Positions 54,411-62,642 are shown, counted from the stretch's first letter. The stretch: 64,000 bases of DNA from an uncultured Collinsella sp. (GCA_958412345.1 CATYSO010000009.1:31402-95401); one strand, 5' to 3'. Numbers and translations: made by a program. The notes: a model not told the origin generated them from the letters alone.

Positions 54411-54651
54411 GAGGCCGCTCGCCGCCATGCTCGCCCTCCTCTCCGCAGCGCTCCTTCTGGGCGGGAATGCCCTGCTCGACGCTGCGGACGACAGGGGCAA
54501 TGTCCGAGAGCTCCTGCTCATCTTCTTCGGGCAGGATTCGGACGGCGAGGGCTGGCTCGAGATCGAGGCGCGCGGCGGCTCGGGCGTGCTCTACCACGCG
54601 TGCGACGCGGCCGAGGCGCCCGCGGCTGCGCGCAGGGCTCTGGACCGCTGA
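54403..54651 (+). CDS. Small exported or membrane-anchored protein in the LanFEG operon
   Basis: The 82 residues start with a basic, hydrophobic signal-like segment (MRRRPLAAMLALLSAALLL) and have no Cys lipobox. A short acidic domain with WLEIEARGGSGVLYHAC follows. Its overlap with the permease gene implies coupled translation. Not recognised; by position it could be a LanI-type immunity accessory, but there is no sequence support for that. Confidence 0.6.
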   Translation: MRRRPLAAMLALLSAALLLGGNALLDAADDRGNVRELLLIFFGQDSDGEGWLEIEARGGSGVLYHACDAAEAPAAARRALDR

Positions 54652-54669
54652 GTGCGGCGCTAGTACAAT
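54641..54669 (+). promoter_or_regulatory. Promoter of the two-component genes
   Basis: TGGACC (54641-54646) and TACAAT (54664-54669) are 17 bases apart, overlapping the end of the small gene. It would let the regulator genes be expressed apart from the transporter. Confidence 0.55.
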
Positions 54670-54695
54670 TCCGACGAGAGTTTCAGGAGGTCAAC

Positions 54696-55358
54696 ATGGC
54701 GAGGATACTGGCAGTGGATGATGAAAGGGCGATCCTCGACGCGCTCGCGCGCATCCTCGGCCGTGACGGCCATGAGGTCATCAGGGCGGCGGACCCGACG
54801 GCGGTCCCGGGGATGGACCTCTCGCGCTTCGACCTCGTGCTCTGCGACGTCATGATGCCGGGGCTCGACGGCTTCGAGCTCGTGCGGCAGATCCGCCCGG
54901 ACTTCGATGGCCCCATCGTCTTCCTGACCGCGCGTGTGGCCGAGGAGGATGCCGTGGCCGCCTATGGCCTGGGCGCCGACGACTACGTCCGCAAGCCCTT
55001 CGGGGCCGCGGAACTGCGCGCCAAGGTCGCGGCCCATCTACGCCGTGAGCGCCGGCCGCGCTCGCACGCCCTCTCCTTCGGGGAGGTGCGGATCGACCTC
55101 GGGGCACGCGGCCTCGCCGTGGGCGACAAGGCCGTGCCGCTCACGCCCACCGAGTACGCCATCTGCGAGTACCTCGCCCGCCACCCCGGGCAGGTCATGA
55201 GCCGCGCGCAGATACGCGAGGCGGTGCTCGGCTGGGAGAGCGATGCCGACGACGCGGCCATATCCATGCAGGTCAGCCGCGCCCGGAGGAAACTCTCCGA
55301 GGCCGGTGCCGATCCGATCGCGACCGTCTGGGGGATGGGGTACAAGTGGCAGCTCTAA
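54696..55358 (+). CDS. OmpR/PhoB-type response regulator (LanR-like)
   Basis: The 220 residues have a receiver domain with the acid pocket Asp8-Asp9, phospho-acceptor Asp51 and Lys in VRKPFG, and a C-terminal winged helix (LTPTEYAICEYLARHPGQV, VWGMGYKWQL). AGGAGG (54685-54690) supports ATG 54696. It probably controls the adjacent exporter in response to a cell-envelope antibiotic. Confidence 0.9.
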   Translation: MARILAVDDERAILDALARILGRDGHEVIRAADPTAVPGMDLSRFDLVLCDVMMPGLDGFELVRQIRPDFDGPIVFLTARVAEEDAVAAYGLGADDYVRKPFGAAELRAKVAAHLRRERRPRSHALSFGEVRIDLGARGLAVGDKAVPLTPTEYAICEYLARHPGQVMSRAQIREAVLGWESDADDAAISMQVSRARRKLSEAGADPIATVWGMGYKWQL

Positions 55359-56776
55359 GGTCCGGGGCGCGAGGTCGCGGGGGCATGCCGCTCTCCTTCG
55401 TCATCGCGCGCTACTTCGCCTACGCGTTCGCGGCGGTCGCCACGGCGTGGCTCGCCTCGTTCATGGCGCTCTCCGCAGCGATCAACGCGGGCTTCGTCTA
55501 CGAGGCAAGCTGGGGGCCGGCCAATGCGCGCGAGGTCGTGGAGGGCCTGGCACGCGACGGCGTCTGCGGACAGCAGGACGTGCCGACGGCGTACCGCTAC
55601 CTCATCCTGAATAAGGACGGATACGTGCTGATGACAGACCTCGAGGGCACGCGGCTCGAGGACGCGACGGAAATGGCCCGCGCGGCACTCGCCGCGGATC
55701 CGGGCACAGTGGAGATCGAGGGCGGGGGCTCGGGCCTCACCTACGCCGCGTTCCCGCTCAAGGGCGGCGGGGCCTGCGCACTCGCCAGCGAGTACCTGCC
55801 GCAGTGGGTCTCGCGCGACCTCGCCGGCCTGCTTCCCAACCCGCAGAACCTCATGCTCGTCGGCGCCGCGGCGGGAAGCGCGCTCGCGCTCGTGGCGCGC
55901 CGCGCGAGCCGCGTGATCTCGCGCAAGATGGCGCCGCTCGCGGAGGCGGCGGGGCGCGTCGGCGCGGGGGAGCTCGACTTCGCGGTCGGCAGCACCAACG
56001 TGCGCGAGGTGAACGACGTCCTCGCAGCGATGGACGCCATGCGGGCCTCCCTCGCCGAGTCGCTCGAGGCCCGCTGGGCCGCGGAGCGGGGGCAGCGCGA
56101 GCAGATGGCGTCGCTCGCGCACGACCTCAAGACGCCGCTCACCGTGCTGCGCGCCAACGCCGACTTCGTGGCGGAGGAGCTGGAAGACGAGAATGACAGC
56201 GACCTCTCGGCCGCCGCGCGCGACATAGTCGGCGCTGTCGAAAGGCTCGACGGCTACGTGCGCCTGCTCATCGAGGCCTCGCGCGGGTCCGGCGGGGCGG
56301 AGAGGGCCCCCATGCGGCCGGCCGAGCTCTGCGAGCAGGTCCTCGCCGAGGCCGCTCAGATCGCCCGGGCGCGAGGCGTGACGCTCAACGCGGCCACGGG
56401 CCCCGCTGTCGCGGGCGCGCCCGAGGCCCCACTCGACCGAACCGCCCTGGCGCGAGCCGCCGCGAACCTCGTGGCCAACGCCGCCGAGCACGCGCGCTCG
56501 CGCGTGGCGGTCTCCTGCGACGTCGCTGGTGGATACCTCGTCATCGAGGTCGCCGACGACGGACCGGGCTTCTCTCCTGCCGCCCTCGAACGCGGCTGCG
56601 AGCGCCTCTTCACAGACGACTCGTCCCGCTCCTCGCGCGACGGAGGCCGCCACTACGGGCTCGGCCTCCACGTCGCCTCCGAGGCCGCGAGCGCCCACGG
56701 GGGCTCCGTCTCGCTCGCCAACAGCCCCTCGGGCGGCGCGGTGGCCACCATCGCGGTCCCCCTGTGCGGGGCCTGA
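55346..56776 (+). CDS. Sensor histidine kinase (LanK-like)
   Basis: The 476 residues have two membrane helices (about 18-45 and 165-185) around an extracellular domain of about 120 residues, a HAMP-like linker, a dimerisation domain with SLAHDLKTPLT (His259), and a GHKL ATPase domain (ANLVANAAEHA, DDGPGF, GLGLHVASEA). GTG 55346 overlaps the regulator gene by 13 bases and has GATGGGG upstream; ATG 55385 is an alternative. The larger sensor domain differs from short LanK/BceS sensors. Confidence 0.85.
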   Translation: MAALRSGARGRGGMPLSFVIARYFAYAFAAVATAWLASFMALSAAINAGFVYEASWGPANAREVVEGLARDGVCGQQDVPTAYRYLILNKDGYVLMTDLEGTRLEDATEMARAALAADPGTVEIEGGGSGLTYAAFPLKGGGACALASEYLPQWVSRDLAGLLPNPQNLMLVGAAAGSALALVARRASRVISRKMAPLAEAAGRVGAGELDFAVGSTNVREVNDVLAAMDAMRASLAESLEARWAAERGQREQMASLAHDLKTPLTVLRANADFVAEELEDENDSDLSAAARDIVGAVERLDGYVRLLIEASRGSGGAERAPMRPAELCEQVLAEAAQIARARGVTLNAATGPAVAGAPEAPLDRTALARAAANLVANAAEHARSRVAVSCDVAGGYLVIEVADDGPGFSPAALERGCERLFTDDSSRSSRDGGRHYGLGLHVASEAASAHGGSVSLANSPSGGAVATIAVPLCGA

Positions 56777-56788
56777 CGAATCAGGCCC
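56769..56788 (+). terminator. Hairpin overlapping the kinase stop codon
   Basis: GGGCCTGA-CGAA-TCAGGCCC is a perfect 8-bp stem with a CGAA tetraloop and no T-run. It ends one base before the stop codon of the convergent antitoxin gene. Confidence 0.5.
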
Positions 56789-56983
56789 TCACACTGGCAT
56801 GCCTCGCAACCAAACGCCTCCCGGATAATTCATGAGGCCGTACTCGTATTCGAGCCTGTCTATCTCCGCGGCGAGGGCCTCCGTCATGTAGAAGGTTTTC
56901 GTGCGGCCCGTCGACTTCGCCAGGTGGTCGTACCTGTTCGAGAGGTCCTCGGGGATTCTCAGGACTGCGGTGGCGGTTGCCAT
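56789..56983 (-). CDS. Truncated ribbon-helix-helix antitoxin (RelB/ParD-like)
   Basis: The 64 residues start with an RHH fold (ATAVLRIPEDLSNRYDHLAK then TGRTKTFYMTEAL) and reach LEYEYGL, after which related antitoxins normally continue into a toxin-binding tail. Here the sequence runs into an unrelated end (WLRGMPV) right at the kinase module. GGGAGG precedes ATG 56983. No toxin gene is present. It appears to be an antitoxin cut off by insertion of the GC-rich module. Confidence 0.7.
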   Translation of the reverse strand: MATATAVLRIPEDLSNRYDHLAKSTGRTKTFYMTEALAAEIDRLEYEYGLMNYPGGVWLRGMPV

Positions 56984-57001
56984 GATGCACCTCCCGGTTA
57001 G

Positions 57002-57021
57002 ATGCAATACGTGTATTGCAT
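57002..57021. promoter_or_regulatory. Dyad operator of the RHH antitoxin
   Basis: ATGCAATAC-GT-GTATTGCAT is a perfect dyad with 9-base arms, 18 bases upstream of the antitoxin start. RHH antitoxins bind such dyads to repress themselves; binding here is inference. Confidence 0.65.
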
Positions 57022-57308
57022 TCTGTCACATCACCCGCACCGGCGTACGGCCGCATCTGCTCTTTTACCTTACATTATGTCAACCGGCCCATGGTCGGCT
57101 TATTCAGCCGGATTAAATCAAGCATTAAATCAATCCAGACCTATAAGGGGCGGTGGAAATCCATTGAGGAATGAGGGCGCCGTCCCTAGGTCGGCTCCTC
57201 GATGGCCGCGGCTGAATTCCCCTGCCATCGTTTGCGTGGGTTCCGGCACGGGGTTCTGGCACTGCTCGAACTGGGCGCAAGACTCGGCTGTTGGTCGTAC
57301 CGGACGGC

Positions 57309-57485
57309 ATACGTTTTGAGACCGGCAAGCTGATGCCGGCTCGAGGACAGCGGCCCGGTGCACCGGGCCGATCGATAGCGGTCTCAGGTTCACAGCGCAG
57401 CTTCTCAGGGCTCGCATATATAGGAAGACTTGATTGGCAATCGATTTTAATGAAGTCGGCAGCGCATGTCAGAGTTTTCAACAAA
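57309..57485. repeat. 177-bp direct repeat, copy A (three-way-junction fold)
   Basis: Identical to copy B at 170 of 177 positions by hand count; all seven differences are transitions. Pairings: outer stem TGAGAC (57317-57322) with GTCTCA (57381-57386), hairpin CGGCA/TGCCG (57323-57338), and GGCCCGG-TGCA-CCGGGCC (57352-57369). Together they form a three-way junction. The rest of 57022-57308 has open frames but no recognisable gene. Confidence 0.85.
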
Positions 57486-57527
57486 TTTAACAGGCCACCC
57501 TTTATATCCGCACGCGCGTAATTCAAC

Positions 57528-58154
57528 TCATAAGGACCGGCTATCCCTTACCAGTGACACAATCTCAAACGCACAGAACAGAATCATCAGTCCAATCATC
57601 GCATAAGAGGCAGCCGAACCTTCAAGCACTATTCCACAAAGAACAATCTCCGCGCCGCCAATAAGAACTGTTATCAGGCGCTCTGCCTTTTTGCTCTCGC
57701 CGCTCGCATAAAAAGGCGGCAAAGCGCACAAGATCACATATAGCCCGGGAAGGGAATACAGGATCGATAGTCCAAGCCCCCCATCAACCGCAGTGTTTTG
57801 CGTAAGAATCAACTGAACCCAAACGGCAATTATCACTGAGCAGGTTGTCGATAAAAGAAGACTAGAAATATAGCACGCAACAAAGTCCCGTCGCATTCGA
57901 ACAGAGAAATCCGCGAACTCTCTTCGCCGCGTGGAAACAATAAGGTACACAGAAATTGCAATAGAACCAATCAGAGAAAACAGCGGAACAACCAGCAATT
58001 CAAGCTTATTACCCCATCGATCAACCACACCCCCACTCCAATGAGCGGGAATTGTATCAGGGAGGACTGACCAAGCCGCCCATAGAATCAGAAATGGAAG
58101 AATAGAGGGGATGAAAGATGATAACACTGCAGTAATTTTTTTTGAGGCTCTCAT
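57528..58154 (-). CDS. DUF1648 membrane protein, SdpI-like
   Basis: The 208 residues have about six hydrophobic helices. The N-terminal DUF1648 signature LPDTIPAHW-GGVVDRWGNK is shared with SdpI-type immunity proteins and other envelope proteins. AAGGAG lies 11 bases before ATG 58154; GTG 58181 is an alternative. The gene and its AT-richer composition differ from the GC-rich module next door. It sits alone between two copies of the 177-bp repeat. Confidence 0.7.
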   Translation of the reverse strand: MRASKKITAVLSSFIPSILPFLILWAAWSVLPDTIPAHWSGGVVDRWGNKLELLVVPLFSLIGSIAISVYLIVSTRRREFADFSVRMRRDFVACYISSLLLSTTCSVIIAVWVQLILTQNTAVDGGLGLSILYSLPGLYVILCALPPFYASGESKKAERLITVLIGGAEIVLCGIVLEGSAASYAMIGLMILFCAFEIVSLVRDSRSL

Positions 58155-58205
58155 CGATTCCGCATCTCCTTGCGCGCCCACATTCCACTCCGCCTTAAAT
58201 CAAGT

Positions 58206-58382
58206 ATACGTTTTGAGACCGGCAAGCTGATGCCGGCTCGAGGACAGCGGCCCGGTGCACCGGGCCGATCGATAGCAGTCTCAGGTTCACAGCGCAGTTT
58301 CTCAGGGTTCGCATATATAGGAAGACTTGATCGGCAATCGATTTTAATGAAGTCGACAGCGCATGTCAGAGCTTTCAGCAAA
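58206..58382. repeat. 177-bp direct repeat, copy B
   Basis: Second copy, 897 bases from copy A and in the same orientation. It starts 51 bases upstream of the DUF1648 start codon, so on the minus strand it would lie in that gene's leader. The three stems of copy A are preserved; none of the seven substitutions breaks them. Confidence 0.85.
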
Positions 58383-58383
58383 C

Positions 58384-58430
58384 CGCAGGTAAATTCGTAT
58401 ACCAAAAATTGGTACACGGATTTACCTGCG
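58384..58430. repeat. 21-bp inverted repeat after copy B
   Basis: Arms 58384-58404 and 58410-58430 (CGCAGGTAAAT..) pair at 19 of 21 positions around AAAAT. No T-run follows on the plus strand. It lies directly beside the direct repeat but is absent from copy A. Confidence 0.7.
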
Positions 58431-58550
58431 ATGTTCATGCTTGGTCAAAAGCCTATCAAGCGATATATCCATTATTTTAATGCGCGCGCCTGAGCTTTTG
58501 ACTGAAGTGGCAGTCCGACCGCCGGCAGGCGGCCACGCTATATCCAAAGG

Positions 58551-58685
58551 CCACGCCTACTCCCCGTGCCCGGCTACGTCGACGACCCAGTGCTGCCCGT
58601 CGAGTTCCTGCCGCAGAGCTACATCAGGGACGTCTTATTGGGGGACGACCACATGGAACCCGGGGAGATCAAGCTGTACGGCTGA
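58551..58685 (+). pseudogene. Possible 3' remnant of a plus-strand gene
   Basis: One frame reads GYVDDPVLPVEFLPQSYIRD and then VLLGDDHMEPGEIKLYG before TGA 58683-58685, with protein-like composition, and a strong terminator follows 60 bases later. No start codon, RBS or upstream domain is found. It may be the tail of a gene lost by rearrangement; not recognised. Confidence 0.4.
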
Positions 58686-58745
58686 TCCATCCGTCAACAA
58701 CATGTCAAAGCCCCAAAACCCAACAGGATCGCGAACGAGGGGATG

Positions 58746-58785
58746 AATTGACCGCCCGGGTATTTGCGCCAGGGCGGTCAATTTT
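58746..58785 (+). terminator. Intrinsic terminator after the gene remnant
   Basis: A perfect 12-bp stem AATTGACCGCCC/GGGCGGTCAATT with a 14-base loop is followed by TT. No intact gene ends here, which supports a lost plus-strand gene upstream. Confidence 0.85.
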
Positions 58786-59428
58786 ATCAACCATGGGTGC
58801 GATTCTGTGAGGCCATTTTTCTGGCATCCGCCGTTTGCTCCGGTCTCAACGCACCCATCGACCGTTCAGTAATCTTTGCGAACGCGACCACGTGCGCATT
58901 TGTCGAACAATCAAATGTCCGACAATGTCTGACGGAGCTGTAAGATATTCACGCACGAACAGGCGAGCTTCGCGAGCGATTGTAGGCAACTAGTAGCCCC
59001 AGCTGCGTCTTTGGCGCAGGTTCGACGTCTGACATCTTTAATGTCTAACGTTGAACGAAGCTGGTTGATAACAAGCAGGTGGAATAAACATGGAGCCCGA
59101 CACCTCTCGCGTAATCGGCGCGCGGCAAGGGTCTGGCCCATCTCATATGTTGCCAACGCTAACGGTGAACCTGAGCGCCCGGGCACATTCTTTGTTGGCT
59201 GAAACCGGCATAGCAACTAGCGGAAGGCATCATCGAAGGAGTGTGCTGGAAAGCACCCGTCTCCTTAACTGTTAGAAATGCAAGTTAATAATCTATGTGG
59301 TCAATATAATACCGTTGAACCCGCATATCGATACCGCTCAGCCATTCGCCTCGCCCCCATCGCACGCATCTTCATTCGGTCTGTCATTATTAATCTAACG
59401 ATGCTTTGAGAAATGTAGGTGCTTCTAA
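58786..59428. other. 643-base stretch without a recognisable gene
   Basis: Short open frames on both strands (one of 101 codons on the minus strand, 58911-59216) lack RBS, domain or plausible composition. A small hairpin GTGCT-GGAA-AGCAC lies near 59244. The sequence looks like decayed DNA plus the promoter region of the next gene. Confidence 0.5.
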
Positions 59429-61243
59429 ATGTACTGTCGACTTCTTCTCAAACTAATCCTAAGAGACAGGGCCGTATGGATCTCTACGCTCGTTCTTGCC
59501 GCAGCCTTCTCCGTCCCCATTGCGTTCAATTCACCCATTTACGGCCCCTTCTTTATGAAGCAGGGCATGCAGGGCTTTGTCGACGCATTCAATACGCGCG
59601 CGCCCCAGGCCGGCGGCACAGACCTATCTCCAGAGCAGCAAAATGACGCGGAGCTTGCAAGATACGCGAACGCCGCCCTTGCCGCTCAAACCGACGCCGC
59701 CTTTCTCGATTCTGCCGAGAGCTACTACGCGCTCATGGATGAAGGCTTCCAATCCGGGTCCATCGTGGGAGACCGAGAGACCAATGACGCAGCGCTCGCA
59801 TATTGCCGTGCCCTGAGCAGTTCCGGCATCACGGATATCCCGGCCTCCGCAAGCGATCTGCCATTCCTTTCCTTCCTGCCTTACGCCATTGCCACGGCGC
59901 CGTCTTTCCTTCCCTTCATTCCCTTCCTTCTCTCGTCGATACTCCTGCTCGGGGCCACAAGGCCCGGGACCCTGGCGGCAAAGGCGCCCGTGCCCAAATT
60001 CCGGCGCCTTATCCAAACCGTGTTTTCAATAATTGGCGCGGGGACCGCGATGCTCCTCGCCGGCCTCGCACCCGGGAGTATTTACGCCTCGGTCCTAAAC
60101 GGCTTCGGGCAAATTGGGTACCCGATCACCTTCTTCCATAACGGCGCGCTTACCACCACGACCGCGGGAAACGTCTTCACGACCCTGCTTCTCGCGCTGC
60201 TTGCGGGCGGAACCTTGATATCCGTTTTCTCCGCCGTCCTATCGACCGCAACGAGGCGCGTCCTCGCGGGCCCCCTTACCTCCGCGCTGCTTGTCGCGGC
60301 CCCGGCATTCCCGTTATTGTCCGATTCGGCGCTGGAGCATAACGCCGTGCTCGGGCTCCTGCCGCTGGCCGTGTTCTCGCCTATCGAGGCCACGGGTTAC
60401 GTAGGATGCTTCCCGACAGAATTCATTGGCTCCGGTTCAGGCAGCGCATCGATGCTTGCCGTGGCCCTGGCATACGTCGCGGTCTTTTTTGCGGTCGGCG
60501 CCGTTGCGACACGTTCCCCCAAACAGCCTGGACCCGCGAAAAAGCACCATGGGCTCGAGCTTCTGGACGCGAGCGTGGGATACGGAAGCACGACGATACT
60601 TTCAATCGGGTCGCTTTTCCTGAGCCCGGGAACGGCGGCGGGCCTCGTTGCTCCCAACGGCTCGGGGAAAACCACCCTTCTTGAAGCGCTGTCGGGCCAA
60701 TTTCCCACCCGCATCCGCTCGGGAAGCCTGGCGGCAGACGGAATCTGCCAACGTCGATCAGCCGAATTTGCAGAACTCGTCTACCTGAGCTCTTCGGGCA
60801 GCGCGGATCTCTATCCCACGCTATCGGCCATCGAGCACCTTGCTTTCGTTAGGGAGGCGTGGAAATCGGCCGCCGACATCGACTCGCTCTGCGACTCCCT
60901 CGGAATCTCCCCATATCTCGACAAGCCGACCCGTAAACTCTCGACAGGAATGAAGCAGCAGGTAAAGCTTGCCATGGCGATAGCGACCGATTGCCCGTAC
61001 CTCATCCTCGATGAACCGCTGAACGGCCTCGATCCGGGAAAACGGAAAACCTCCTGCGACGCGATGCGCAGCGAGGTGGAGCGGGGACGCAGCGTGCTCA
61101 TCTCAAGCCATCTGCTCGACGACCTGGCAGACCTCACCAACTCGTTCTACTTCATTGAGGCCGGCACGCTCGTGGAAAAGATCAAGTCGTCCCCGCAGAC
61201 GCTCAAGCAGGAATACCTCGATACATACGAGGGAGGTGAATGA
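59429..61243 (+). CDS. ABC transporter with permease and ATPase fused (ABC-2 type)
   Basis: The 604 residues start with a permease half: one helix (about 13-35), an extracellular loop of about 120 residues, then about seven helices to residue 365. An ATPase half follows, with Walker A APNGSGKTT (about 408-416), signature LSTGMKQQVKLA (about 503-514) and Walker B LILDEPLNGLD. The permease-first order in one chain is unusual for ABC-2 exporters. The ATPase resembles Na+/antibiotic-export types. The upstream RBS is weak (GAAATGTAGGTG). The next gene follows after one base. Confidence 0.82.
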   Translation: MYCRLLLKLILRDRAVWISTLVLAAAFSVPIAFNSPIYGPFFMKQGMQGFVDAFNTRAPQAGGTDLSPEQQNDAELARYANAALAAQTDAAFLDSAESYYALMDEGFQSGSIVGDRETNDAALAYCRALSSSGITDIPASASDLPFLSFLPYAIATAPSFLPFIPFLLSSILLLGATRPGTLAAKAPVPKFRRLIQTVFSIIGAGTAMLLAGLAPGSIYASVLNGFGQIGYPITFFHNGALTTTTAGNVFTTLLLALLAGGTLISVFSAVLSTATRRVLAGPLTSALLVAAPAFPLLSDSALEHNAVLGLLPLAVFSPIEATGYVGCFPTEFIGSGSGSASMLAVALAYVAVFFAVGAVATRSPKQPGPAKKHHGLELLDASVGYGSTTILSIGSLFLSPGTAAGLVAPNGSGKTTLLEALSGQFPTRIRSGSLAADGICQRRSAEFAELVYLSSSGSADLYPTLSAIEHLAFVREAWKSAADIDSLCDSLGISPYLDKPTRKLSTGMKQQVKLAMAIATDCPYLILDEPLNGLDPGKRKTSCDAMRSEVERGRSVLISSHLLDDLADLTNSFYFIEAGTLVEKIKSSPQTLKQEYLDTYEGGE

Positions 61244-61244
61244 C

Positions 61245-61673
61245 ATGATAGGCAAGAGCTATGCAAAGATAGCGATTGTTGGCTTTGCACTTTGTCTTGC
61301 AATGGTGCTATGTGCATCATTTGCGAGGTTTAGGTCCGAGCAGTCGTTCATCGATGGCGCTGAAAACGGTTTTGGCATAGACGGGATGTATGTCAACGAT
61401 GGCGCGACCAAGCCGTCTATGGCGATTCTTGCAGGCGAAGACATGGAATGGCAAATCTGTAATGACGATGGCTCTTGTCTGAGTGGTCGTTTGGCCGCAA
61501 CGAGCGACCCGAATTCGTTCGATCTTCTCGACAATGATGGATCGGATTGCGGTTCAGTTCACCTGTCGTATGCATCACGAGATGGGATGGACGGCATTCT
61601 CTACGTCTCCCACGAGTCTGGCGATTTCAAGATGCGCAGGACTAACCGAGTGCCGGCTTTTTTCGAGGAGTGA
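61245..61673 (+). CDS. Small membrane-anchored extracytoplasmic protein, partner of the ABC fusion
   Basis: The 142 residues have one N-terminal helix (about 8-26: IAIVGFALCLAMVLCASFA) and then a soluble, acidic beta-rich region with no recognised domain (AGEDMEWQICNDDGSCLSG). GGGAGGTG (61231-61238) supports ATG 61245, one base after the ABC fusion stop, so the two are coupled. The layout of exporter plus small anchored protein parallels the 82-residue protein of the LanFEG module. Confidence 0.65.
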   Translation: MIGKSYAKIAIVGFALCLAMVLCASFARFRSEQSFIDGAENGFGIDGMYVNDGATKPSMAILAGEDMEWQICNDDGSCLSGRLAATSDPNSFDLLDNDGSDCGSVHLSYASRDGMDGILYVSHESGDFKMRRTNRVPAFFEE

Positions 61674-61678
61674 GAATT

Positions 61679-61707
61679 CCCGGCGGTCTGCCGATTAGGC
61701 CGCCGGG
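61679..61707. terminator. Hairpin after the small membrane protein gene
   Basis: CCCGGCGG/CCGCCGGG forms an 8-bp stem with a 13-base loop and no T-run; a weak or factor-dependent terminator. Confidence 0.5.
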
Positions 61708-61716
61708 GTATCGAGC

Positions 61717-61752
61717 CCCGCATTCATCCGTACACACACGGATGAATGCGGG
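61717..61752. repeat. 36-base hairpin palindrome with CATTCATCCG arms
   Basis: Perfect 15-base arms CCCGCATTCATCCGT/ACGGATGAATGCGGG flank ACACAC. The inner CATTCATCCG arms are identical to those of the palindrome at 63632-63667 before the IS30-type transposase, so the two sites are related. Confidence 0.8.
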
Positions 61753-61775
61753 AAGTGTCCGGATGAAGTTGATAA

Positions 61776-62111
61776 TCAGGGAAACAAAGCCGTTCTGCCT
61801 GGGACGGCTTTGGCCTGGACTTTAACTACAACATCGCAATCGACACTTATCAGCTCACGCAACGCGCATGGCCAAATCTCGGACGCTGGTGCATGAAGGA
61901 CCTTCGAGATTTACTGGACATCCAAAACGACGACGCACACCGCGTGCTTGCCGACTGCGAAGACGAGATGGCTGTCTACAATGCGATCAGAAACGGCGTG
62001 AAGTCCGGAGAGCTTTCTGTGGAACCGCCGCGCCGTCGCGCGAGCCGACCGGGCAACCCGGGCAATCTGGTCCCGGCTCTCCCGGTCGTATTCCTACGAT
62101 ATCGCCCCTAG
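61776..62111 (+). pseudogene. 3' half of a DnaQ/RNase T-type 3'-5' exonuclease
   Basis: After TAA at 61773, one frame reads GFGLDFNYN-IAIDTYQLTQRAWP, MKDLRDLLDIQ and AHRVLADCEDEMAVYNAI. This is the pattern of the rear half of DEDDh exonucleases (Asp of motif II region, HxxxxD-like HRVLAD for motif III). The N-terminal half with DxE is missing, and no RBS supports a start at 61893. A remnant of a larger gene, probably cut by rearrangement beside the palindrome. Confidence 0.65.
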
Positions 62112-62123
62112 ATCACCAATGTG

Positions 62124-62363
62124 TCAGATAAAGAATGAGGCAATGGATATGATCACGCCTACGGCAGATGCAACGACTGCGCCTTTTTTCCTCTCCTTTA
62201 GTCCGACGAATAGGGTTGCCGTAAAGTAAAGGGCGGAAATGCAGGCTATGGCAAGCGAAACGAGTTCCTTGGGCGGTTTCAGCAAAAGGTCGCTAGCAAA
62301 GAGTAATGCAAGCAGGGCAAAGCCGATTGTGGTCAAGTATCTCGATTGATTTTGCGACAACAT
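62124..62363 (-). CDS. Small hypothetical membrane protein (79 aa)
   Basis: Three hydrophobic stretches (about 10-26, 33-51, 58-78) separated by short basic turns (LKERKKG). AAAGGAAG lies about 8 bases before ATG 62363. No family recognised. Confidence 0.6.
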   Translation of the reverse strand: MLSQNQSRYLTTIGFALLALLFASDLLLKPPKELVSLAIACISALYFTATLFVGLKERKKGAVVASAVGVIISIASFFI

Positions 62364-62642
62364 GGCAACTTCCTTTCAGAACATGCAAGTGAAAAGTCGG
62401 TACGATGTCATTGCGGTTGCAAAAAAGCCGCCGCTAGGACCGGTTGTCACGAGACCGGCGATAACGCATTTTCTCGGTTTCCAGCTCATGACAGACCCCT
62501 CTCTCATGGTGCAACGTATATACATTATGAGATATACACATTTTGTCCTATAAGCCCCAAGGATGACGATTCCAATACGGACGACGACACCAAAACCGGC
62601 ATCGACGGCTCCATGGACGATTCGGATTCCAAATAGGCCCTG
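62364..62642. other. Intergenic region with possible gene tail
   Basis: Contains a plus-strand frame ending in an acidic tail (DDDSNTDDDTKTGIDGSMDD.., stop 62634-62636) that has no credible start or RBS, and a small hairpin CCGGT..ACCGG near 62440. Best read as leader of the minus-strand gene plus decayed sequence. Confidence 0.4.

Noticed and set aside
57125..57526. 133-codon minus-strand frame across repeat copy A
   Set aside because: Most of it is the direct repeat read as protein; the same frame recurs at copy B up to the repeat end and then diverges, so the conservation is of the repeat, not of a protein.
58911..59216. 101-codon minus-strand frame
   Set aside because: No RBS, no domain, unusual Cys/Arg/Leu composition; probably chance.
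62362..62553. 63-codon plus-strand frame starting MATSFQNMQVKS
   Set aside because: It begins inside the RBS region of the minus-strand membrane gene, has no own RBS and no recognisable features.
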